Shown here in pieces: positions 23,205 through 31,065 of a DNA stretch of 38,770 bases. Numbering within the stretch: the stretch's first letter is position 1; each line of letters begins with the position of its first letter. A program made the position numbers and the translations under genes. Source of the DNA: UBA932 sp031548545 (lineage in GTDB: Bacteria > Bacteroidota > Bacteroidia > Bacteroidales > UBA932); NCBI GenBank assembly GCA_031548545.1, contig JAVBQY010000040.1, positions 1 through 38,770 of the forward strand, read 5' to 3'. The notes under the pieces are model-generated. The model made no database searches, had not been told where the DNA came from, and was given only the letters and a program-made list of their open reading frames with translations.

Positions 23205-23221
23205 AAAAATCTTTATCTTTG
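23191..23221 (+). promoter_or_regulatory. Strong Bacteroidota promoter facing dinD
   Basis: TTTG (23191-23194) and TATCTTTG (23214-23221) with exactly 19 bases between them. It overlaps the divergent mpg promoter. Its transcript would meet a strong terminator within about 50 bases. Confidence 0.65.
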
Positions 23222-23227
23222 CACAAG

Positions 23228-23279
23228 ATAAAACCCGCTTAACAATACGACACCACGGTATGTTGAGTGGGTTTTTTTA
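23228..23279 (+). ncRNA. Possible ~50-nt small RNA or attenuator
   Basis: Directly after the promoter lies a stem of about 16 base pairs: 23231-23248 pairs with 23257-23274, with two G-T pairs and one bulge. A T run follows at 23272-23278. A transcript from the predicted start near 23228 would be little more than this hairpin. It may be a small RNA, an attenuator for dinD (ATG 100 bases further), or a terminator placed here by chance. No known family is recognised. Confidence 0.35.
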
Positions 23280-23377
23280 TTGTGCGTCTTCAATTTCTCC
23301 GAGACATTTATTGCATTATTGTAGGGACAATTGAAAGAAGAAGTGCGGTTGAATAATAAATATAAAGGAAAATTAAA

Positions 23378-24223
23378 ATGGAAAAAGATATTCAAAAACA
23401 AGGTCAAAGTATTTTCGAACAAATAAAAAGGATTGACAAAAACGGCAATGAGTTTTGGACAGCCAGAACGCTTGCAAAAGTATTGGATTATACGGATTTT
23501 CGTAATTTCTTATCCGTTGTTGAAAAAGCGAAAGAAGCTTGTACAAACAGTGGACAACAAGTCGAAAACCATCTCGTTGAATTCAACGAGATGGTTCCTA
23601 TTGGTTCTGGTGCTGAGAGGCCTATGGCGAGCTATAAATTATCTCGTTATGCCTGTTACCTGATTGTGCAAAATGCCGAGCCTTCCAAAGAAGTGGTGGC
23701 ATTGGGGCAAACTTATTTTGCCGTACAGACCCGCCTGCAGGAAATCAGGCAAATGGAAGAGTACAACAGCTTGAGTAACGAAGATGAAAAACGCCTCTTC
23801 CTGCGCAATGAAATGTCCAAACACAACACCCAACTCGCAGCAGCAGCCAAAGATGCGGGTGTGATAGCGCCTGTTGATTATGCCATCTTCCAAAATCACG
23901 GATATATGGGGCTTTATGGTGGTATGGATGCGAAAGCTATACATAAACATAAAGGCTTGAAGAAAAGTCAGCAAATACTCGACCACATGGGTAGCACCGA
24001 ACTGGCTGCCAACCTGTTTCGTGCAACACAAACCGAAGAAAAATTGCGTCGCGAGAACATCAAAGGAAAACAGAAAGCTAACCAGACGCATTACGAGGTG
24101 GGCAAAAAAGTACGCAAAACGATTGAAGAATTGGGAGGAACCATGCCGGAAAACCTGCCGGCTGCAGATAGCATTAAAAAGATTGAAAAGGATAAACAGC
24201 TCAAACAGTTGAAATTGAAATAG
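23378..24223 (+). CDS. dinD: DinD-like DNA damage-inducible protein
   Basis: 281 residues. The N-terminal BRO-like half reads EFWTARTLAKVLDYTDFRNF, KAKEACTNSGQ, PMASYKLSRYACYLIVQNA and VALGQTYFAVQTRLQEI, the hallmark DinD order. The helical C-terminal half has GYMGLYGGMDAKAIHKHKGL and HYEVGKKVRKTIEELGGTMPENLP. DinD in E. coli is SOS-induced and can inhibit RecA filaments; in Bacteroidota, dinD-like genes often sit inside type I restriction loci (family knowledge). Here hsdM and hsdR are absent, but a second dinD tail and an hsdS start follow. An AAAGGA is present before the ATG. Composition is more AT-rich than the neighbouring repair genes. Confidence 0.88.
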   Translation: MEKDIQKQGQSIFEQIKRIDKNGNEFWTARTLAKVLDYTDFRNFLSVVEKAKEACTNSGQQVENHLVEFNEMVPIGSGAERPMASYKLSRYACYLIVQNAEPSKEVVALGQTYFAVQTRLQEIRQMEEYNSLSNEDEKRLFLRNEMSKHNTQLAAAAKDAGVIAPVDYAIFQNHGYMGLYGGMDAKAIHKHKGLKKSQQILDHMGSTELAANLFRATQTEEKLRRENIKGKQKANQTHYEVGKKVRKTIEELGGTMPENLPAADSIKKIEKDKQLKQLKLK

Positions 24224-24224
24224 A

Positions 24225-24377
24225 CTGACGATTGCCGCTAAAAACTTAGCTGTCGAAATGACAAACTACAACCCCGAAGAACTTCCTGCTGCCGAAGATA
24301 TCAAAAAATTGGAACGCCGGGCGGAAAGCGAACAAAAGAAGATAGAGAAAAGTACACGTAAATTGCCAAAAAAATAG
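24225..24377 (+). pseudogene. C-terminal fragment of a second dinD gene
   Basis: Immediately after dinD, in another frame, an open stretch reads LTIAAKNLAVEMTNYNPEEL then PAAEDIKKLERRAESEQKKI, ending at 24375-24377. It resembles the end of other DinD proteins (LTIAAK..A.EMT, then PE.LP.AEDIKK.ERR) with the linking segment deleted. It differs from the tail of the intact gene, so it is a remnant of a paralogue. A 39-codon ORF from the ATG at 24258 could still be translated. Confidence 0.6.
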
Positions 24378-24382
24378 GGATT

Positions 24383-24463
24383 ATGAGAGAGTGGAAGTAA
24401 TATAAATTTTCAGATTTTGTGGAGCCTATTGGATTATATTCGCCGAACAGTGTTCAATATTGA
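24383..24463 (+). pseudogene. hsdS: Remnant of a type I restriction specificity gene start
   Basis: From an ATG at 24383 the frame reads MREWK, a stop, then YKFSDFVEPIGLYSPNS. HsdS proteins of Bacteroidota commonly begin M-x-E-W-K-E-Y-K-L-x-D-F-x. One base change (GAA to TAA) would explain the stop. The downstream sequence to lysA has no further open frame. The match is short, so this is a moderate call supported by the adjacent dinD pieces. Confidence 0.5.
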
Positions 24464-24516
24464 TTTCATACGGCGGAAATCTCTTTAATCCGTGTTAGTT
24501 GTACGGCTTTTTTTCT

Positions 24517-24524
24517 TACCTTTG
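24517..24524 (+). promoter_or_regulatory. -7 box TACCTTTG before lysA
   Basis: TACCTTTG, 51 bases before the lysA ATG. It sits just beyond the restriction-locus remnant and marks the start of the lysine cluster. Confidence 0.55.
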
Positions 24525-24575
24525 CCGGCCAGACGTTATAAATTGTAAGTTGTACATTGAAAAATCCCTGTTACT

Positions 24576-25730
24576 ATGTCCCTGTCATCCTATCTTCCGG
24601 CTTTTGAAAAGCTCAAAACACCTTTCTACTTCTATGATGTAGACCTGCTGCAACAAACGCTGGCTACTTGTAAAAAAGAAATGGACCGCTATGGCTACCA
24701 TGCCCATTATGCCTTGAAGGCGAACAACAATGAAAAGCTGCTGAAGTTTATCCGCGAGGCGGGATTCGGGGCGGACTGTGTGAGTGGCAATGAGGTGCTG
24801 CATGCCGTAAAGAACGGCTTTGCCCCCAAACAGATCGTCTATTCCGGCGTGGGGAAAACCGATGAGGAGATCAACCATGCGATTGCGCACGATATTTTCT
24901 GTATCAACTGTGAGTCGGTGCAGGAGCTGGAAGTGGTCAACGCTCTGGCGCAAAAGGCCGGAAAAATTGTTGATATCTCCATCCGCCTTAATCCGGATAT
25001 TGATCCGCATACCCATGAGTACATTACTACCGGACTGGAAGAAAACAAATTTGGTATCAGCGAATGGGAGTTCGGCCGCATGGCAGAACGCTTGCAGGCA
25101 TCAAAGCACCTGCGCCTGATCGCCCTGCATTGCCATGTGGGTTCACAGATTACCGATATGCCGGTATTTGAAAAACTCTGCCTGCGTATCAATGAACTGC
25201 AGGAGATCCTGGCCGCCAAAGGCATCAGCGTGAGCCACCTGAATATGGGCGGCGGACTGGGGGTCAATTACCAGGATCCCGAAGGACATCCGGTAGCCGA
25301 TTTTGCCGGCTATTTCGGTATTTTCCACCGTTACCTGAAACTGCGCCCCGGACAGACCCTTCATTTTGAACCCGGCCGCCCCATTGTAGCCCAGTGCGCC
25401 AGCGTAATTACCAGGGTGCTGTACGTGAAGAACGGGCAGAAAAAGAATTTCGTGGTGGTAGACGCCGGTATGACCGACCTGTTGCGTCCCGCGCTTTACC
25501 AGGCCCAGCATGCCATCCGTCAGCTAAGCTCCGATAAGATGCCCCAGGCCTATGACGTGGTAGGGCCCATCTGCGAATCGGCCGACTGTTTCGGCAAGCA
25601 GATTATGCTCCCCGAAACTTCCCGCGGCGACCTTATAGCCCTGCGTACGGCCGGCGCCTACGGACAGACCATGAGCATGCGCTACAACCTCCGCGACCTG
25701 CCCGCTGCGGTATATTCCGATGAACTGTAA
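24576..25730 (+). CDS. lysA: Diaminopimelate decarboxylase
   Basis: 384 residues, within the family range. It decarboxylates meso-diaminopimelate to lysine, using PLP. Lys48 in HYALKANNN is the PLP lysine. HCHVGSQI, the glycine-rich NMGGGLGVNY and EPGRPIVAQC bind the cofactor phosphate and substrate. The CESADCFGK-like stretch near the C-terminus holds the conserved cysteine of the dimer active site. AGAYGQTMSMRYN closes the fold. First gene of the cluster; lysC follows after 35 bases with its own -7 box. Confidence 0.95.
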   Translation: MSLSSYLPAFEKLKTPFYFYDVDLLQQTLATCKKEMDRYGYHAHYALKANNNEKLLKFIREAGFGADCVSGNEVLHAVKNGFAPKQIVYSGVGKTDEEINHAIAHDIFCINCESVQELEVVNALAQKAGKIVDISIRLNPDIDPHTHEYITTGLEENKFGISEWEFGRMAERLQASKHLRLIALHCHVGSQITDMPVFEKLCLRINELQEILAAKGISVSHLNMGGGLGVNYQDPEGHPVADFAGYFGIFHRYLKLRPGQTLHFEPGRPIVAQCASVITRVLYVKNGQKKNFVVVDAGMTDLLRPALYQAQHAIRQLSSDKMPQAYDVVGPICESADCFGKQIMLPETSRGDLIALRTAGAYGQTMSMRYNLRDLPAAVYSDEL

Positions 25731-25741
25731 AGAAAAATTCA

Positions 25742-25749
25742 TACATTTG
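25742..25749 (+). promoter_or_regulatory. -7 box TACATTTG before lysC
   Basis: TACATTTG lies in the lysA-lysC gap, 16 bases before the lysC ATG. This suggests that lysC, dapF, dapA and dapB can be transcribed apart from lysA. Confidence 0.5.
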
Positions 25750-25765
25750 TTGTTTAAATTATAAT

Positions 25766-26971
25766 ATGTTAGTAGTTATGAAATTCGGTGGATCCAGCGT
25801 TGCGACCATCGAAAAAATAAAAGCCATAGCAACGTTTCTGGTGGAGCGGAAGCGCCGGGGCGACAATATTGTGATCGTTGCCAGCGCCATGGGGAAAACC
25901 ACCAATGGTTTGATTGAAGAGTCTAAACAAGTGTCAAACAAAGTATTTCCCCGTGAGTTGGATGCCTTGCTGGCCCTGGGTGAGAGCAAGACGGTTCCCC
26001 TGTTGGCCATGGCCATTCAGGAACTGGGCGAAGATGCCATCAGCCTTACCGGCATGCAGATTGGCCTGAAAGCGACCAGCCGCCACCAGCGGGCCCTGAT
26101 CAAACATATTGACGCTACCCGCATCAAGCGCCACCTGTCCGAAGGGAAAATCGTCGTCGTAGCCGGATTCCAGGGCATGAATGATGAGGGAGACATTGTA
26201 ACCCTCGGCCGTGGAGGGAGTGACACCAGTGCGGTAGCCCTGGCCGCCATCCTCCGCTGCCCCTGCGAGATTTATACCGATGTTGACGGGCTGTACAGTA
26301 TAGACCCGCGCAAGTACCCGGCGGCTAAGAAGTTAACGCATGCCTCTTACGACCTGGTCATGGAAATGGCCAACCAGGGCAGCAAGGTGATGGAGCCGCG
26401 CTCTGTCGAAATCGCCAAAAAATATGGTGTTCACCTTTACATAGGACAAAGTTTACAACCTAAACCTCAATACGGAACAATAGTTATGGACAATCAACTC
26501 GTTCTCGAAGACAAAGTAATATCCGGTATTTCTATCAATGAAAATGTATGCATGGTTACCCTGCGCGGTATACCGGCCGCTGCGGTTACCAGTTCGATTT
26601 TCAACCTGATTAATAAGTACGAAATCAATGTCGATATGATCAACCAGAGCATCGGCATGAACAGCAACCTGCTGCTTTCTTTCAGTTGCAACAAAGACGA
26701 TTTGCATCTGGTAGACAAGATGGCCGCCGAGCAGGCGGATGTCTTCGGAAAACTGACCCTCGAAAAACAAACCGACCTGGTAAAAATAAGCCTTGTCGGG
26801 GTGGGCATGGCCTCTCATTTCGGTGTGGCGACCAGGGTGTTCAATGTATTGAACAACGTTGGCGTGCCTTTTTACCAGATTACCACTTCGGAGATTACTA
26901 TTTCATTAACCGTGGATGCTGCCAGGTTGGGAGACGCTATCCCCGCCCTGGCCGCCGAATTTAATCTTTAA
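25766..26971 (+). CDS. lysC: Aspartate kinase
   Basis: 401 residues, a monofunctional aspartokinase. It phosphorylates aspartate, the first step toward lysine, DAP, threonine and methionine. The kinase half shows MKFGGSSVATIEKI at the start, LGRGGSDTSAVALAA, and TDVDGLYSIDPRKYP. The last 130 residues form two ACT domains (VSLVGVGMASHFG-like ISLVGVGMASHFGVA, and ITTSEITISLTVD), the usual site of feedback control by lysine or threonine. No homoserine dehydrogenase is fused. dapF starts 12 bases after its stop. Confidence 0.94.
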   Translation: MLVVMKFGGSSVATIEKIKAIATFLVERKRRGDNIVIVASAMGKTTNGLIEESKQVSNKVFPRELDALLALGESKTVPLLAMAIQELGEDAISLTGMQIGLKATSRHQRALIKHIDATRIKRHLSEGKIVVVAGFQGMNDEGDIVTLGRGGSDTSAVALAAILRCPCEIYTDVDGLYSIDPRKYPAAKKLTHASYDLVMEMANQGSKVMEPRSVEIAKKYGVHLYIGQSLQPKPQYGTIVMDNQLVLEDKVISGISINENVCMVTLRGIPAAAVTSSIFNLINKYEINVDMINQSIGMNSNLLLSFSCNKDDLHLVDKMAAEQADVFGKLTLEKQTDLVKISLVGVGMASHFGVATRVFNVLNNVGVPFYQITTSEITISLTVDAARLGDAIPALAAEFNL

Positions 26972-26983
26972 ATTAGATAGACG

Positions 26984-27811
26984 ATGGAACTTTATTTTGC
27001 AAAATACCATGGGCTGGGCAATGACTTTATAGTCGTTGAACAGGAAGAGGTAGATACCTTTGAATTAGATAAATTAGCCAAAACCCTATGTAACCGCCAT
27101 ACCGGTATTGGAGCCGACGGGCTGATCGTGATTAAACAGCGCCCGCTCGAAATGCTGTTTTACAACAGTGACGGCAGCACCGCCCGGATGTGCGGTAACG
27201 GCATCCGTTGTGTGGCGCATTATATGTATACTTCCGGCTTTGACGGGAAAGAACTGACCGTAAAGACCGGCGCCGGCAACCTGAAGGTGGAAATCACCAA
27301 ACAGGAGCCTTTCCTGGCCAAAGTCAATATGGGTATGCCCGATTTTACCCCCTCCAGGGTCCCGGTGCTTACCGATAAACCGGAGTTCGTAGGCGAAGCG
27401 CTTACGGCCGGCGGACAAACGTTCACCGTATCCTCCCTTTTTATGGGCACCAACCATACGGTGGTCTTTGTGGACGACCTTGAAGCCATTGATGTGGAAA
27501 AAACCGGTGCGGAAATTTGCAATAACCCCCTTTTCCCGGACCAGACCAATGTCAATTTCACCCAGGTGATCAATGACACTACCCTGCAGGTGCGTACCTA
27601 TGAGCGGGGCGTGGGGCCGACCCTGGCCTGCGGCACCGGCTGCTGCGCTGCGGCTGTAATGGCCAATAAACTCGGGCACACCGGCGCCAGGGTAAAAGTA
27701 GAGCTGGCCCTCGGCGCACTGGATATTGAGCTGACCGCCGACGGGGTATATATGCAGGGTCCTGCTGTCCGCGTATACGACGGAAATATCTCCCTTGAAC
27801 ATCTCCTATAA
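26984..27811 (+). CDS. dapF: Diaminopimelate epimerase
   Basis: 275 residues. A cofactor-independent racemase that turns LL-DAP into meso-DAP for peptidoglycan and lysine. The two catalytic cysteines are Cys70 in RMCGNGIRC and Cys216 in LACGTGCCA. HGLGNDF near residue 9 and the ADGLI stretch are family marks. It follows lysC after 12 bases and precedes dapA by 25, so it belongs to the same transcript. Confidence 0.95.
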   Translation: MELYFAKYHGLGNDFIVVEQEEVDTFELDKLAKTLCNRHTGIGADGLIVIKQRPLEMLFYNSDGSTARMCGNGIRCVAHYMYTSGFDGKELTVKTGAGNLKVEITKQEPFLAKVNMGMPDFTPSRVPVLTDKPEFVGEALTAGGQTFTVSSLFMGTNHTVVFVDDLEAIDVEKTGAEICNNPLFPDQTNVNFTQVINDTTLQVRTYERGVGPTLACGTGCCAAAVMANKLGHTGARVKVELALGALDIELTADGVYMQGPAVRVYDGNISLEHLL

Positions 27812-27836
27812 TTAATCTCTTATCTGTCTAAAATAT

Positions 27837-28727
27837 ATGTCATCCTTTCATCCCTCACCCTTTACCGGCAGTTATGTGGCGATCGTCACCCCCTTCAACC
27901 CCGACCTTTCGGTCAATTTTGATAAACTTAGCCAGCTGGTAGAATGGCATATTGCACAAGGTACCAACGGCCTGGTGGCCTGCGGTACGACAGGTGAATC
28001 CGCCACCCTCAGTGATGAGGAGCAACTGGCGGTGATCGGCCATGTCATAAAAACCGCGAATAAGCGTGTTCCCGTAATTGCCGGTACCGGTTCCAACAAC
28101 ACGAGCCATAGCCTGCACCTGTCGCAGGAAGCCGAAAAACTCGGCGCCGACGGCCTGTTGCTCATCACGCCTTACTACAACAAGGCCAATGATGAAGGCC
28201 TGTACCTCCATTTCACCACGGTGGCAGACAAGGTGACGATTCCCATCATCCTTTATAACGTACCGGGCCGCACGGGAATGAATATGCCCATCGGCGTACT
28301 TAAACGGCTGGCGCAGCATAAAAACATTGTGGCCATCAAAGAAGCCGGCGGCAACCTCGATTACGTACTCAAGGTAGCGGCCGAATGTCCGGAACTGGCT
28401 ATTTTCTCCGGCAATGACAGCCAGGTGCTGCCCGTATTGTCCTTAGGCGGGGTAGGGGTGATCTCTGTCGCCGCCAATGTATACCCTGAAGCCTTTGCCG
28501 ATATGTGCCGCCTTTACCGTGAGGGGAAGACCGCTGAGGCCACCGCCCTGCAAGTAAAATATGCCGCCTTCATCGAAAACCTCTTCACCGAAGTGAACCC
28601 TATCCCCGTAAAAGAAGCCATGAACTACCTGGGCCATAATGTCGGTAATTTCCGCCTGCCCCTGTACAACATGTCCGAAAAGGCCAAGGCCGTATTGATT
28701 GATACGATCAAAGCATTGGGAGTTTAA
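27837..28727 (+). CDS. dapA: 4-hydroxy-tetrahydrodipicolinate synthase
   Basis: 296 residues, a (beta/alpha)8-barrel aldolase. It condenses pyruvate with aspartate semialdehyde. Seen: CGTTGESATLSDEE, GTGSNNT, the LYNVPGRTG tyrosine motif, and Schiff-base Lys168 in IVAIKEAGGN. FSGNDSQVLP and the C-terminal EVNPIPVKEAM are typical. dapB starts three bases after its stop, so the two are tightly coupled. Confidence 0.95.
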   Translation: MSSFHPSPFTGSYVAIVTPFNPDLSVNFDKLSQLVEWHIAQGTNGLVACGTTGESATLSDEEQLAVIGHVIKTANKRVPVIAGTGSNNTSHSLHLSQEAEKLGADGLLLITPYYNKANDEGLYLHFTTVADKVTIPIILYNVPGRTGMNMPIGVLKRLAQHKNIVAIKEAGGNLDYVLKVAAECPELAIFSGNDSQVLPVLSLGGVGVISVAANVYPEAFADMCRLYREGKTAEATALQVKYAAFIENLFTEVNPIPVKEAMNYLGHNVGNFRLPLYNMSEKAKAVLIDTIKALGV

Positions 28728-28730
28728 ATT

Positions 28731-29459
28731 ATGCATATCATTCTCATAGGATACGGAAAAATGGGCCAGACCGTGGAACAGGCGCTACAAGCTACACCCG
28801 GCTTCTCCCTGACAAACATTGTGGGTAAAACGCCCGGCGCCGACGTATATGCCGAACTGAACGCCAATACAGCCCCGGTAGATTGCCTCATTGACTTTTC
28901 TCACCACAGCAATATCGAAAAGATCCTGCAATACGCCTTGCAAAACCATAAAGCACTGGTAATCTGTACAACCGGGTTCAACCCCCTGCAGGTGGAACTC
29001 ATTGCCAATGCCGCCGCCAAAATTCCCATTGTCTACTCTCAAAATATGTCGTTGGGCGTAAATGTCATGGTGGACGCCGTGCGCCGTATGAGCGCTGCGC
29101 TGGGTGAGGGCTTTGACATTGAAATCATCGAAAAACACCATAACCTCAAAGAAGACGCCCCCAGCGGTACCGCTAAGATGTTACTTTCCGCTGTTACGGG
29201 GGTGGAGCACAAGACAGTGATTAACGGTCGCGAAGGCCTCCGGAAGCGCCAACCAACCGATATCGGCGTCCATGCCGTGCGTGGCGGAACCATTGTAGGA
29301 GAGCATACCGTGCTCTTTGCCGGCAATGACGAAATCCTTGAAATCAAACATACCGCCCTTTCCAAGAAAATATTTGCCGCCGGAGCGCTCCGCGCGGCCC
29401 GTTTCCTCTCCGGAAAACAGCCGGGGCTCTATACCATGGCCGATGTTTTAAATGCCTGA
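28731..29459 (+). CDS. dapB: 4-hydroxy-tetrahydrodipicolinate reductase
   Basis: 242 residues, of the shorter Bacteroidota type. It reduces the DapA product with NAD(P)H. An N-terminal Rossmann motif IGYGKMGQ is followed by IDFSHHSN and CTTGF. The catalytic signature is EKHHNLKEDAPSGTA. HAVRGGTIVGEHTV is also conserved. It is the last member of the uninterrupted dap run; the next gene, 17 bases on, is a glycosyltransferase. Confidence 0.94.
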   Translation: MHIILIGYGKMGQTVEQALQATPGFSLTNIVGKTPGADVYAELNANTAPVDCLIDFSHHSNIEKILQYALQNHKALVICTTGFNPLQVELIANAAAKIPIVYSQNMSLGVNVMVDAVRRMSAALGEGFDIEIIEKHHNLKEDAPSGTAKMLLSAVTGVEHKTVINGREGLRKRQPTDIGVHAVRGGTIVGEHTVLFAGNDEILEIKHTALSKKIFAAGALRAARFLSGKQPGLYTMADVLNA

Positions 29460-29476
29460 TTAAGTGCACATAGTTT

Positions 29477-30316
29477 ATGAAAATTGTTTACATCCATTGC
29501 GGGCTGGGCAACCAGATGTTCCAATACGCCTTTTACAAATTCCTGAAAAAACAGGGATATAAACACTTGCGCCTCGAGGCCACGGCGCCCTCCATGCGCC
29601 GGCACGGCGGCTTTTTACTAAAAAAAATATTCCCGGCCATTGCCGCCAATAAAGACTTTTTACCCTATTGGCCGGCGCGGATTTTTTATTTGCTGGTAGG
29701 TGATGTCTTGAAAAAGGGCTTCAAATTCAACCTCATGACCGACCAATATCCTATCCCTCCCCGGACACTTTGGCTGAAAGGCTATTGGCAAGACAATCAA
29801 TTTGTGGAAGATGTTATCGCGGAGCTCTATACAGACTTTGACTTCCTGCCGGTTACCGATGAAAAAAATAAGGCGGCTTTAGAACAAATCCGCACATCAA
29901 ACGCCGTGAGCGTACACATCCGCCGCGGAGACTACGGAGACCCCAATAATCCCACCACCGCGGCCAGTGTTTGTTCCGTCCCTTATTACGAAAAGGCCAT
30001 TGCCTACATCAGGTCAAAGGTAGAAAATCCCCGTTTCTTCATTTTCTCCGACGATCCGCAGTGGGTGCGTGACAACCTGCCTGTTGACAATGCGGTATAT
30101 GTGGACTGGAACAAGCAGCAAACCAGCTTCCGGGACATGCAATTAATGAGCGAGTGCAAACACAATATCATAGCCAACAGCTCGTTTAGCTGGTGGGGCG
30201 CCCGGCTTAACCGGAACCCGTCAAAGGTAGTGGTCTGTCCTTCCGTTTGGTTTTATAACTATCCGGCGGATTTTATTGAAAAATTAATCCCGGCCGGTTG
30301 GCATAAGTTAACGTAA
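29477..30316 (+). CDS. GT11 family glycosyltransferase (alpha-1,2-fucosyltransferase-like)
   Basis: 279 residues. The start KIVYIHCGLGNQMFQYAFYK is the typical GT11 N-terminus. The donor-binding motif is VSVHIRRGDY, with His147 and the two arginines. A later MQLMSECKHNIIANSSFSWW is the second family motif. The family transfers fucose from GDP-fucose to galactose on O-antigens, capsules or host-like glycans. No signal peptide, so cytosolic or membrane-associated. It is inserted between dapB and dapH without other sugar genes, which is unusual. It may be cotranscribed with dapB, while dapH has its own -7 box. Confidence 0.88.
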   Translation: MKIVYIHCGLGNQMFQYAFYKFLKKQGYKHLRLEATAPSMRRHGGFLLKKIFPAIAANKDFLPYWPARIFYLLVGDVLKKGFKFNLMTDQYPIPPRTLWLKGYWQDNQFVEDVIAELYTDFDFLPVTDEKNKAALEQIRTSNAVSVHIRRGDYGDPNNPTTAASVCSVPYYEKAIAYIRSKVENPRFFIFSDDPQWVRDNLPVDNAVYVDWNKQQTSFRDMQLMSECKHNIIANSSFSWWGARLNRNPSKVVVCPSVWFYNYPADFIEKLIPAGWHKLT

Positions 30317-30323
30317 AATTGGT

Positions 30324-30331
30324 TACATTTG
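30324..30331 (+). promoter_or_regulatory. -7 box TACATTTG before dapH
   Basis: TACATTTG, 21 bases before the dapH ATG at 30353. It overlaps an earlier possible TTG start at 30329, which is therefore rejected. Confidence 0.55.
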
Positions 30332-30352
30332 CGGCTTATTATAATCAGCGAC

Positions 30353-31057
30353 ATGATAGATACAGCCGAGCAAATCATTGAATTTATCCGGACCTCCGTA
30401 AAAAAAACACCGGTGAAAGTACACCTGCAGGGTCGCGTGCAAGCCCGTAATGAAGAAGACCTTCAGGTTTTTGCACAAAGCGATACCGCGGTGATTATAG
30501 GTGACTATACCAAGGTGAAAAGCTTTCTGGAAGAAAATAAGGAGGCCATCGCATTTTATCATATGGAAACTACGGCGCGCCATTCCGCCATTCCTTTAGC
30601 AGACCTTACCCGATACAACGCCCGCATAGAACCCGGGGTGACCATCCGCGACCATGTGAAAATCGGTGATAACGCCGTGATCATGATGGGCTCCATCATT
30701 AATATCGGCGCCCGTATCGGTGCCGGCACGATGATTGACATGAACGTGGTCCTCGGCGGCCGGGCCGAAATCGGCGCCAGCTGCCATATCGGCGCCGGCA
30801 CCGTGATTGCCGGTGTGATCGAACCGCCCAGCAGCACGCCTACTATTGTTGAAGATGAGGTGGTGATCGGCGCCAACGCCGTTGTACTGGAGGGTATACG
30901 TGTAGGCCGGGGCGCTGTGGTCGCTGCCGGCGCCGTGGTTACCGAAGATGTAGCCCCCAATGCGGTGGTGGCCGGCGTGCCTGCCCGCTTCATCAAAATG
31001 AAAGACAGTAAAACTTCTTCCAAAACACAAATCATGGACGCCCTCCGGCAGATATAA
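30353..31057 (+). CDS. dapH: Tetrahydrodipicolinate N-acetyltransferase
   Basis: 234 residues from the ATG at 30353. It acetylates tetrahydrodipicolinate, opening the acetylase branch of DAP synthesis. The short N-terminal domain has the DapH-specific KKTPVKVHLQGRV. Then hexapeptide repeats form a left-handed beta helix from about residue 80: ARIEPGVTIRDHVKIGDNAV, MIDMNVVLGGRAEIG, HIGAGTVIAGVIEPPSS and GANAVVLEGIRVGRGAVVAA. The match to Bacillus DapH as I remember it is close along the whole length. The dedicated aminotransferase and deacetylase of this branch are not in the window. Many Bacteroidota instead use the DapL aminotransferase. dedA follows eight bases after the stop. Confidence 0.9.
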   Translation: MIDTAEQIIEFIRTSVKKTPVKVHLQGRVQARNEEDLQVFAQSDTAVIIGDYTKVKSFLEENKEAIAFYHMETTARHSAIPLADLTRYNARIEPGVTIRDHVKIGDNAVIMMGSIINIGARIGAGTMIDMNVVLGGRAEIGASCHIGAGTVIAGVIEPPSSTPTIVEDEVVIGANAVVLEGIRVGRGAVVAAGAVVTEDVAPNAVVAGVPARFIKMKDSKTSSKTQIMDALRQI

Positions 31058-31065
31058 TAACAATC

